Below are positions 1 through 5,943 of a stretch of 8,331 nucleotides of DNA, in pieces; position 1 is the first letter of the stretch; each line of letters begins with the position of its first letter. The translations under genes were made by a program, and so were the position numbers. The notes under the pieces are model-generated. The model made no database searches, was not told the DNA's origin, and saw only the letters and a program-made list of their open reading frames with translations. Origin of the DNA: an uncultured Collinsella sp. (GTDB lineage Bacteria; Actinomycetota; Coriobacteriia; Coriobacteriales; Coriobacteriaceae); the NCBI GenBank assembly GCA_900550595.1, contig URTB01000054.1, positions 1 to 8,331 on the forward strand, given 5' to 3'.

Positions 1-149
1 TCTACGCCGCCTGCCAGGTTCTGCCGAGCGAGGGCCGTCCCGTCGACCCCGAGCTCTCGCGCGCCCGTCTGGCCGCCTGCGACGCCGTCCGCGTGACGCT
101 CGCCCTGGTGCTCACGCTTGTTGGCGTGACCGCCCCCGAGCAGATGTAA
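1..149 (+). CDS. argS: Arginyl-tRNA synthetase, C-terminal end (partial)
   Basis: Only the last 48 codons are present, read from base 3 and ending at TAA (147-149); the gene begins outside the window. The visible peptide is the final helical part of the DALR anticodon-binding domain of class I arginyl-tRNA synthetase. The segment DAVRVTLALVLTLVGVTAPE followed by Q-M-stop has the family's usual ending: a DALR-like start, a helix rich in Ala and Leu, then Leu-x-Gly-Val-x-Ala-Pro-Glu and a terminal Met. The enzyme charges tRNA-Arg with arginine in the cytoplasm using ATP. It is followed at once by a strong terminator, so it is not co-transcribed with rho. The call rests on a short but characteristic tail; the catalytic domain (HIGH and KMSK motifs) cannot be checked here. 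Confidence 0.85.
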   Translation, partial: YAACQVLPSEGRPVDPELSRARLAACDAVRVTLALVLTLVGVTAPEQM

Positions 150-194
150 GCGCTGGCCGTTTGACTGCGTAGGTTTGGTTTAGCTGAGCCTTCT

Positions 195-228
195 AAGCCC
201 GATCTCCCATGCGGAGGTCGGGCTTTTT
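195..228 (+). terminator. Intrinsic terminator after argS
   Basis: A 13-bp stem (195-207 with 213-225, one G-T pair inside) closes a 5-nt loop (CATGC) and runs into TTTTT. It starts 45 nt after the argS stop and should end that transcript. Confidence 0.9.
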
Positions 229-284
229 GCGTTTGGCGGTGTTTTTGGTGTGTTGGGAAATGCTACTAAATCGCAACTATACCG

Positions 285-412
285 GTTTACTACGATGAAT
301 CGAGGGATTCCAATCACACTGGCTTTTCACCGAAAAGTGCAAGCCATCTAGCTGGGGTTTTATTTTTTCGGGTTTTGGCGTGGTCGTGGTTGAGCGATTC
401 ATCGTAGTAAAC
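285..412. repeat. 128-bp inverted-repeat element, copy A
   Basis: Perfect 18-bp terminal inverted repeats, GTTTACTACGATGAATCG at 285-302 and its exact complement at 395-412, enclose about 92 nt. The interior holds a small hairpin, CTTTTC-ACC-GAAAAG (323-328 with 332-337), and the block TTTTGGCGTGGT (373-384). The sequence is homologous to copy B at 511-638 read on the other strand: every position p in A aligns with position 923-p in B, and by hand count about 77 of 128 positions agree, about 48 of 70 in the middle. It carries no plausible gene. It could be a small non-autonomous mobile or REP-like element, or DNA for a long structured RNA. The repeat structure is certain; the role is not known. 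Confidence 0.85.
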
Positions 413-509
413 AGCCATAGTTTTGAAAATGACCCTAGGGGACGGAGGAAAACGGATCATTTTTGTCCCGTGGAGGAGCGGTGGGATACCTTCTGCCAAG
501 AATCGGGGG
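413..509. other. Spacer between the two inverted-repeat elements
   Basis: These 97 nt join copies A and B. They contain AAAATGA (426-432) opposed by TCATTTT (457-463), and alternatively GGGAC (439-443) opposed by GTCCC (465-469), so the spacer itself could fold. No credible start codon with a ribosome binding site is seen. The spacer may belong to a single composite unit of about 355 bp (285-639), bounded outside by TACTACG and CGTAGTA. Confidence 0.45.
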
Positions 510-639
510 CATCTACTACGTTTAAGTGCGTACCCCGAACCACGCCGAAAATCGCAATATTAAAACCGCAGGTAGCAGGTCTGCGACTTTCGAAAAATAG
601 TGAGTATGGTCAGGGGTGCGGGGGCAAACGTAGTAGATG
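510..639. repeat. 128-bp inverted-repeat element, copy B (opposite orientation)
   Basis: Perfect 14-bp terminal repeats, CATCTACTACGTTT at 510-523 and its complement at 626-639. The inner flanks (CGTACCCC near 529-536 and GGGGTGCG near 613-620) extend the pairing imperfectly. The shared outer core TACTACG/CGTAGTA spans exactly 122 bp here (514-635), as in copy A (288-409). Reverse-complemented, the interior shares the blocks GGTTTTA, TTT.GGCGTGGT and CGAAA.GT with copy A in the same register. The inner part of the arms differs from copy A but remains self-complementary, which argues that pairing of the arms has been maintained. Confidence 0.85.
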
Positions 640-888
640 GGCGCGATTCGTGGCGTGTCGATCTTGGGGCCGATGCCTTTGCCCCTTAGCTGTTCCGTTT
701 TCTCGATGCTTGAGGCTTGACCTGCCTTCTTCTTATGAGTTGCGGTGGAATGGTTCCTGCTTGAGAGGTGTCGGCCGGGATTTGGGAACTATTTCACCGC
801 AGCTTATGATGTGGCGATGGTGTGCGCCGGAACTTTGTAAAGAGTGTTCCTTTTGACTAGTCGTTTAAGAACGCCCCCGATGACTAAG
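640..888. other. Non-coding stretch upstream of rho
   Basis: I see no convincing gene in this part. A reading frame on the + strand runs through it from a GTG at 380 but crosses both repeat elements, lacks a ribosome binding site and has no recognisable protein character. A weak hairpin, GGAAC (829-833) with GTTCC (846-850), is followed by TTTT and might act as a poor terminator. GACTAGTC (855-862) is a short palindrome. Confidence 0.5.
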
Positions 889-916
889 TTGCAGGTGGCG
901 GCGGTTGTGTTACACT
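889..916 (+). promoter_or_regulatory. Probable rho promoter
   Basis: TTGCAG (889-894) and TACACT (911-916) are separated by 16 bp and resemble the -35 and -10 boxes of the housekeeping sigma factor. Transcription would start near 923 and give a leader of about 140 nt before rho. No competing box pair as good is seen between 640 and 1061. Confidence 0.55.
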
Positions 917-921
917 AACGC

Positions 922-1061
922 TGCGTATTTGACGCAATCATCTCGATACAGATCAATGATGCTCGTCGCTTTTTGGACGGAGCTAGACTGTTTAGCCGCC
1001 CTGAAGGTTTATGCAGGGAGCATGTGATCACAGGGCTTGAAAAGAAAGTTGAGCAAACACT
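922..1061 (+). promoter_or_regulatory. Structured 5' leader of rho
   Basis: Several short hairpins are visible: TGCGT (922-926) with ACGCA (932-936); GCTC-GTC (961-967) with GAC-G-GAGC (976-983); GCTA (982-985) with TAGC (993-996), which overlaps the previous stem by two bases; and CCCTG (999-1003), which can pair with CAGGG at either 1014-1018 or 1031-1035. The palindrome TGTGATCACA lies at 1023-1032. Rho genes in E. coli and some other bacteria are autoregulated by Rho-dependent termination in the leader, so a long leader fits that pattern, but no specific mechanism is shown. Ribosome binding before the GTG start is weak (AAAGAAAG at 1041-1048, then GAG at 1051-1053). Confidence 0.45.
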
Positions 1062-3605
1062 GTGTCTGATCAACAACAAGAAAACGAAATAACGACGACG
1101 CAAACGGCTCCCGCTGCACCGGTTACGTCGGACCAGGCCGTGCTGTCCGCGCCGGCGCAGGTCTCGGCCCCCGAGGCGCCTAAGGCCGCCGCGCCCACCA
1201 CGCCCGTTGCTAGCGAGGAGGCTGCTCCCGCTAAGCCTAAGCGCACGCGTCGTGTGGCCAAGCCTGCTGCGGACGGCGAGGATGCCGAAAAGCCCAAGCG
1301 CCGTACGACGCGCACCACGCGCGCGAAGCGGCCCGTTGCCGCCGATGCTTCGGTCCCCATTTCCGATGAGGTCGCGCAGGCCCGTGCACTGGCGCAGATT
1401 AGCGAGGCCCAGGTTGTGCGTGCCCGCCGTCGCGCTGCCGAGCGCGAGGCCGCGGCATTGACTGAGCTCGCTGCGCCGGTCGCCCCCGAGGCTCCTGCTG
1501 CCGAACAGTCGGCCGAGAAGCCGGCACCGCGCACGCGTCGCCGTGCGGCAGCCAAGACGCAGCAACCCGTCGAGCAACTGACTCCTGAGGTCGCTGAAGC
1601 TCCGGCTCGTTCTGCGGCAGGGGAGGGCGCTTCCTCCGCCGAGCCCGTCGTACACGCTGAGGTCAACGAGGTTCCCGTCGTTGATCCGGCTCTGCGCCCG
1701 CATCGTCGCGGCCGCAAGCCCAAGGCGTATGTTGAGGCCGAGAAAGCCGCTGCCGCAGCAGCTGCTGCCCAGGGTGCAGCGGTGACGGCCGAGTCTACGG
1801 CCGCGGCCGATTTCTGGGTCCAGGACGCTCCGTCCACCGAGGCTCCCGCATCTGCCGATGCCGAGCCCGCCGATGTCCGCCCCGGCCGTAGCCGTCGCAC
1901 CGCGGCAAAGCGCTCGACGAAGGCGAAGGCCAAAGTCGACGCCGAGGCCAAGTCCGTCGAGGACAAGTCCTCCCAGGCAACCGCCGATGCCGCTTCCGAG
2001 GCCGAGAACGTCGACCAGCCGGCAACTGAGAAGCCCAAGCGTACGCGCAAGAAGTCCGCGAGGGCCAAGGTTGCCGAGCAGCAGGGTGACGCCGATTCCG
2101 GTGCTCATGCCAACGCCGACGCCAAGGCGGAGGGCGAGGCTCCGTCCGGCACCGATGCACCCGCAGCCGACGGGGGCGTCGGTGCCGAAGAGGGCGCCCG
2201 CCCCAGCCGCCGTCAGCACAAGCGCAACGATGAGCGCAACGACCGCAAAGACGATCGCAACAACGACCGCCGCAGCCGTCAGCGCGACCGCAAACAGCGC
2301 AACAGGGAGCGCAACGCCGCCCCCACCGAGCCCACGCTTTCGCGTGAGGAGCTTGCGGCCATGAAGGTCGCCGAGCTGCGCGAGAAGGCAAAAGAGTTCG
2401 AGATCGAGACGACCGGCAAGAAGAAGGCCGAGCTTGTCGAGGAGATCTACACGACCGCCGCGAAGGCCGAGGGCTTCCGCGATATTAAGGGCATCCTGCA
2501 GATTCGCCCGGACAGCTCCGGTATCATTCACGCCCACGGTTACATGAAGTCCAACGAGGACGCCTTCGTCCCCGCTTACCTCATCCGCTCCGCGCGTCTG
2601 CGCACGGGCGATGTCATCGAGGGCTCGCTGCGCCCCTCGCGCGGCGGCGACAAGCGCGCCGGCCTCGCCAAGATCACGACCGTTAACGGCATGGATCCCG
2701 AGCAGATCCGCAACCGCCCCAAGTTCGGCGACCTTACCCCGGTCTATCCTAACGAGCCGCTGCGTATGGAGCACGGCAAGGATTCCATTACCGGTCGCGC
2801 CATCGATATCGTGTCGCCGATCGGCAAGGGCCAGCGTGGCCTGATCGTGTCGCCGCCCAAGGCCGGCAAGACAACGATCCTTAAGAAGATCTGCCAGTCC
2901 ATCTCGATCAACAACCCCGAGGTGCACCTCATCTGCCTGCTCGTCGACGAGCGCCCCGAAGAGGTCACCGATATGCAGCGCTCCATCAAGGGCGAGGTCG
3001 TTGCCTCGACCTTCGATATGCCCGCCGACAACCACACCCGCGTGGCCGAGCTCGTTATCGAGCGCGCCAAGCGCATTGTGGAGCTGGGTGGCGATGTCGT
3101 GGTGGTGCTCGACTCCATCACGCGTCTTGCCCGTGCCTACAACCTGGCGGCACCTGCCTCGGGCCGTATCCTCTCGGGCGGCGTCGATTCGGCAGCCCTC
3201 TACCCGCCCAAGCGTTTCCTGGGTGCAGCCCGCAATATCGAGAACGGTGGCTCGCTCACCATCCTCGCCTCCGCCCTCATCGACACCGGCTCAAAGATGG
3301 ACGAGGTCATCTTTGAGGAGTTCAAGGGCACCGGCAACATGGAACTCAAGCTCGACCGCGATCTTGCCGATCGCCGCATCTTCCCGGCCATTGACCCCGT
3401 TGCCTCCGGTACACGCAACGAGGACCTGCTGGTCGACGAGCAGATGCGCCCGTTTGTCTTTGGCCTGCGTCGCATCCTCGCCGGCATGAACAACACCGAG
3501 CGCGCGGCGGCGTCGTTTATCAAGGGTCTTAAGGGCACCAACACCAACCAGGAGTTCCTGGTGCGTTCGGCCAAAAAACACAGCGACTACGAGCAGACGT
3601 TTTAG
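1062..3605 (+). CDS. rho: Transcription termination factor Rho with very long N-terminal extension
   Basis: 847-residue hexameric RNA-dependent ATPase/helicase that ends transcription by loading on nascent RNA. Residues 1 to about 425 form a low-complexity extension of Ala, Pro, Glu, Lys and Arg with recurring basic patches (58-64, 76-84, 152-161, 215-221, 273-279, 323-331) and an Arg/Asp/Asn-rich tract at 380-418. Rho_N is at about 427-466 and the cold-shock-like RNA-binding domain at about 471-545. The ATPase core is intact: Walker A PPKAGKTT at 598-605 (Lys603), catalytic Glu630 in DERPEEV, Walker B Asp684 in VVVVLDS, arginine finger Arg785 in SGTRNED. These are spaced exactly as in E. coli Rho (184, 211, 265, 366), which is 419 residues in all. 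In the primary RNA site the E. coli residues F62, F64 and R66 align with Ser486, Ile488 and His490. The GTG start is supported by an in-frame TGA at 1050-1052; the next candidate is GTG at 1140. It is monocistronic between its own promoter and terminator. Confidence 0.97.
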   Translation: MSDQQQENEITTTQTAPAAPVTSDQAVLSAPAQVSAPEAPKAAAPTTPVASEEAAPAKPKRTRRVAKPAADGEDAEKPKRRTTRTTRAKRPVAADASVPISDEVAQARALAQISEAQVVRARRRAAEREAAALTELAAPVAPEAPAAEQSAEKPAPRTRRRAAAKTQQPVEQLTPEVAEAPARSAAGEGASSAEPVVHAEVNEVPVVDPALRPHRRGRKPKAYVEAEKAAAAAAAAQGAAVTAESTAAADFWVQDAPSTEAPASADAEPADVRPGRSRRTAAKRSTKAKAKVDAEAKSVEDKSSQATADAASEAENVDQPATEKPKRTRKKSARAKVAEQQGDADSGAHANADAKAEGEAPSGTDAPAADGGVGAEEGARPSRRQHKRNDERNDRKDDRNNDRRSRQRDRKQRNRERNAAPTEPTLSREELAAMKVAELREKAKEFEIETTGKKKAELVEEIYTTAAKAEGFRDIKGILQIRPDSSGIIHAHGYMKSNEDAFVPAYLIRSARLRTGDVIEGSLRPSRGGDKRAGLAKITTVNGMDPEQIRNRPKFGDLTPVYPNEPLRMEHGKDSITGRAIDIVSPIGKGQRGLIVSPPKAGKTTILKKICQSISINNPEVHLICLLVDERPEEVTDMQRSIKGEVVASTFDMPADNHTRVAELVIERAKRIVELGGDVVVVLDSITRLARAYNLAAPASGRILSGGVDSAALYPPKRFLGAARNIENGGSLTILASALIDTGSKMDEVIFEEFKGTGNMELKLDRDLADRRIFPAIDPVASGTRNEDLLVDEQMRPFVFGLRRILAGMNNTERAAASFIKGLKGTNTNQEFLVRSAKKHSDYEQTF

Positions 3606-3646
3606 ACAATAAGCCGCACGCTATATCGCCATAAGAACGGGCAATC

Positions 3647-3677
3647 GGGCCGGGGTTTATGCCCCGGCCCTTTCTTT
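3647..3677 (+). terminator. Intrinsic terminator after rho
   Basis: A perfect 9-bp stem, GGGCCGGGG (3647-3655) with CCCCGGCCC (3662-3670), loop TTTATG, tail TTTCTTT. It lies 41 nt after the rho stop, so rho transcription ends without needing Rho. Confidence 0.93.
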
Positions 3678-3754
3678 ATGGCGCCACTCGGCAGCATTTT
3701 TTGACCTTATGACCGACAAGCAGCAGTTTTCGAGTCACAATCCGGCCTCATCGC

Positions 3755-3783
3755 TTGCAATCGGAGGGTCGGTTTCGCATAAT
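3755..3783 (+). promoter_or_regulatory. Promoter for the membrane-protein operon
   Basis: TTGCAA (3755-3760) and CATAAT (3778-3783) are 17 bp apart, close to the housekeeping consensus. Transcription from about 3790 would give a leader of about 130 nt before the ATG at 3921 and probably continue through the VanZ-like gene. Confidence 0.6.
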
Positions 3784-3811
3784 AACTTTTAAGCTTCGCG
3801 ACGGAAAACGC

Positions 3812-3863
3812 AGATGAAACGAACCATATACCGTTGCTTTGGGACGCATGTCCCGCTTCATCT
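3812..3863 (+). promoter_or_regulatory. Hairpin in the leader of the membrane-protein operon
   Basis: AGATGAA (3812-3818) can pair with TTCATCT (3857-3863), enclosing GGGAC-GCAT-GTCCC (3841-3854). There is no U-tract, so it is not a terminator. It lies between promoter and start codon and could affect translation or stability; no known riboswitch class is recognised. Confidence 0.35.
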
Positions 3864-3920
3864 TCTCTCGCGCAGCCAACTAAATGATGCGATTTGGGTG
3901 CTGGAAGATGGGGAGAGCTC

Positions 3921-5372
3921 ATGGCTTCTTCTGATGCAACACAACGAGCAGTCCTTGCCGGACTTTCCTGCGGGATCGGCCTTGCCGCCCCCGTGGTGAT
4001 GTATGCTGCGACGTTGCCGTTCTCGTCGGTTAATGAGACGGTTGTCGCGGGCGCGGTTCCCTTTGCCGTTGGTGCGGTGGCGGGCGTGGGCATCTATGCA
4101 GTCTCGCTGGGCATCTCCGAGTATCGTGCCGAGCACGATGGCCGCCTGTTCGAGCCCGATGCTGTGGGCGGTGCCGCTCAGTTTGGCCGGACCCACAGCG
4201 AGTTCAAGACCGCTTCGATTCCCGCGCAGCAGCAGGGGGCGGCATCTCAGCCTGCGGTCCCGGCCGATCAAGCCAATGCCGCACAGCCTTCTCCCGCATT
4301 TCTCTCCGGCCTGACCGGTGCGTTCCAGCGCCGCCACGCCGACGATGGCGTTCCCACCATCGCGCGCGCGGCTAACGCCATGGATGAGGCCGACGCCTGG
4401 TCTATGATCGACAGCATGCTCGATGACGATTCCCCGGTCAGCTGCGATCCTGCGCGTTCGCGCGATGTCTACCAGGTCGCAATCGACGAGCTCACCAACG
4501 GTGGAAAGACCGGTTCTTACAATCGCGATGACATTGCCGCTGCCGCACGCGCCGTCTCGGGCTCTCACGCCGCCCCTGCGGGCAGCACCGCAGCCTTCGT
4601 GGCGCTTGTGGCCAACGCCGCCAACAATGCCGCCTATAGCGGCGCGTCGTCGGCTGCGTACGCCTCTGCCGCGTCGGCTGCTTCGGCCGGCCAACAGAGC
4701 GCAGCTCAGGCGGCTCCTGTCGCCGACCCCTTTGCCGATGAGCCCCTGGCTGTCGACGAGGAGACCATTGCCGCTCGCCGAGCTGCCGAAAGCTCGCTTT
4801 GGGGCGTTTCGGCCCAAATGCAGGCCGCGGAGGCGGCGCCGTACAACGCCAAGCTCGCCAGCATGCCCATCATTTCCGATGCCAAGGGTGTGGACCTCGC
4901 CGATCTGGACGAGCCCGCCGCCATCACTGCCTCTATCGATGCCCAGGATCGCGCGGATACCGACAGTCTCCCCGATGCCTCCCTCGAGGAAGATGTCCCC
5001 ATGGCCGATTATTCGGGCCACGAGGACATGTGGGCCGCCGCTATGGCGATCATGGCCGAGGCTGCCGAGCCCGCCCCCGTGGCGGTGCCTGCGCCTGCAG
5101 CCTCACCTGTGTCGGCTGCTCCCGTCTATGTCGGCCGCCACAGTTCCGTGCTTCCCGAGGATACCGCGCGTATCTCGCGCGAGGGTATCGAGCGCGCCGA
5201 GGCTATCGCTGCCGGCGTTATGGAAAACCGTCGTCATGAGCGCGTCAATCAGATTCTCGAGGAAGAGATCAACCGTCTGCAGTCTGCGGCCGTCAAGCGC
5301 ACGGGTCGTGCCTATCTGAGCGTTATCGAGGGCGGTACCGCCAGCTTTACGCCGCTGCGCGCGGAGGCATAA
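3921..5372 (+). CDS. Membrane-anchored Ala-rich protein of unknown function
   Basis: 483 residues; no family recognised. I chose the ATG at 3921 because GGGGAGAG (3910-3917) sits just before it; the frame is open upstream to a TTG at 3894 that lacks such a site. Two hydrophobic helices near the N-terminus (about 10-32 and 41-66) suggest a membrane hairpin. With few charges before helix 1 and SEYRAEH after helix 2, both ends are probably cytoplasmic. Residues about 70-410 are low complexity, rich in Ala, Ser, Pro, Asp and Glu, with a nearly pure Ala/Ser run at about 208-266 and acidic patches (155-170, 325-365). The last 70 residues look ordered: a charged helix (about 415-458, with RRHERVNQILEEEINRL) and then AYLSVIEGG. 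It is the first gene of a two-gene unit with a VanZ-like gene, which hints at a cell-envelope role; that is inference only. Confidence 0.8.
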   Translation: MASSDATQRAVLAGLSCGIGLAAPVVMYAATLPFSSVNETVVAGAVPFAVGAVAGVGIYAVSLGISEYRAEHDGRLFEPDAVGGAAQFGRTHSEFKTASIPAQQQGAASQPAVPADQANAAQPSPAFLSGLTGAFQRRHADDGVPTIARAANAMDEADAWSMIDSMLDDDSPVSCDPARSRDVYQVAIDELTNGGKTGSYNRDDIAAAARAVSGSHAAPAGSTAAFVALVANAANNAAYSGASSAAYASAASAASAGQQSAAQAAPVADPFADEPLAVDEETIAARRAAESSLWGVSAQMQAAEAAPYNAKLASMPIISDAKGVDLADLDEPAAITASIDAQDRADTDSLPDASLEEDVPMADYSGHEDMWAAAMAIMAEAAEPAPVAVPAPAASPVSAAPVYVGRHSSVLPEDTARISREGIERAEAIAAGVMENRRHERVNQILEEEINRLQSAAVKRTGRAYLSVIEGGTASFTPLRAEA

Positions 5373-5379
5373 TTGCCGC

Positions 5380-5829
5380 ATGGTTAAGGTCGATCGAAAA
5401 TGTGCGCTTGCCGCCTGCGCCATGGTGCTCGTCATTTGGGGCAATTCGCTGGTTCCCGGTACGGGCTCTGGTTCGTTGAGCCTGTCGATTATGGAATCCA
5501 TTCGCGGCTTTTTGCAGACCCTGGGGCTTCCATACGAGTGGGTGACCAACTTCGTCGTGCGCAAGTGCGCTCATTTTACCGAGTACATGGTGCTTGGCAT
5601 CTTGGCGACGCACGCCTTTGACCTCGAAGGCCGGCGTACGTTTGATGTGTTGCTGCCCACGGCGGTGTTCTTGCTGCTTGTCCCCTCTATCGACGAGACG
5701 ATCCAGCTATTTGTGCCCGGTCGCGCCGGCATGATTACCGATGTGATGATCGACTGCTGCGGGGCGACGACAGGCGTCGTACTCCGATATCTCTTACGGT
5801 CGCTGATGTACACCAAAAAGGCCGCCTAG
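5380..5829 (+). CDS. VanZ-like family membrane protein
   Basis: 149 residues with four likely membrane helices (about 8-26, 66-82, 87-104 and 123-141), the usual size and layout for a single VanZ-like domain. Family motifs are visible: Arg61-Lys62 then AHFTEY at 64-69, Asp105-Glu106 then Gln109, Gly-Arg at 114-115, and Asp121/Asp125 before Gly128. VanZ is named for the teicoplanin-resistance protein of the vanA cluster, but most chromosomal homologues have no proven function and are thought to act at the cell surface; no van cluster is present here, so resistance should not be inferred. The ATG at 5380 follows the previous stop by 7 nt, and its GGAGG (5363-5367) lies inside the preceding gene, so the two are probably translationally coupled. 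The stop codon lies inside the terminator stem. Confidence 0.85.
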   Translation: MVKVDRKCALAACAMVLVIWGNSLVPGTGSGSLSLSIMESIRGFLQTLGLPYEWVTNFVVRKCAHFTEYMVLGILATHAFDLEGRRTFDVLLPTAVFLLLVPSIDETIQLFVPGRAGMITDVMIDCCGATTGVVLRYLLRSLMYTKKAA

Positions 5830-5859
5830 GACGTTTTGCTTGGTCCTAGGCGGTCTTGT
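5815..5859. terminator. Shared terminator between converging genes
   Basis: A perfect 11-bp stem, CCGCCTAGGAC (5822-5832) with GTCCTAGGCGG (5843-5853), and a 10-nt loop. Read leftward it runs into CCTTTTT (AAAAAGG at 5815-5821), a good terminator for the kinase gene. Read rightward it is followed only by TCTTGT, weaker but probably the end of the membrane-protein operon. The stem contains the last codons and the stop of the VanZ-like gene. Confidence 0.8.
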
Positions 5860-5943
5860 ACGTTTGAGGGCCTCTGCGGGGCGTGACGGCGTTTTCCGGG
5901 CGTTTTGCGAGTTTGGCTACGCTGCGCCCCGCTGATGTGTCCT

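Noticed and set aside
314..499. 61-codon minus-strand frame across repeat copy A
   Set aside because: It begins at a TTG without a ribosome binding site and lies mostly within the repeat element. It would matter only if conserved with every copy, which cannot be tested here.
285..639. CRISPR array
   Set aside because: There are only two related units, in opposite orientation, each with internal inverted repeats and no regular direct repeat-spacer pattern.
829..854. Intrinsic terminator upstream of the rho promoter
   Set aside because: The stem is only five base pairs with a 12-nt loop and four T residues, too weak to call.
380..856. 158-codon + strand frame from a GTG between argS and rho
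   Set aside because: It starts inside repeat copy A, runs through all of copy B, has no ribosome binding site, and the protein (scattered Cys and Trp, no domain) looks random.
1023..1032. TGTGATCACA as a CRP-type binding site in the rho leader
   Set aside because: The half-sites touch without the 6-bp gap of a CRP site, and it lies downstream of the probable start of transcription, so the resemblance is likely chance.
915..3035. Very long (706-codon) open frame on the minus strand opposite rho
   Set aside because: It is the complement of a GC-rich, certain rho gene, has Gly/Leu/Arg-rich nonsense composition, no domain and no ribosome binding site. Such frames arise from strong third-position GC bias.
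5380..5829. Glycopeptide resistance determinant
   Set aside because: Only a VanZ-like protein is present, with no vanH, vanA, vanX or vanRS genes; this family is common on chromosomes and the name alone does not imply resistance.
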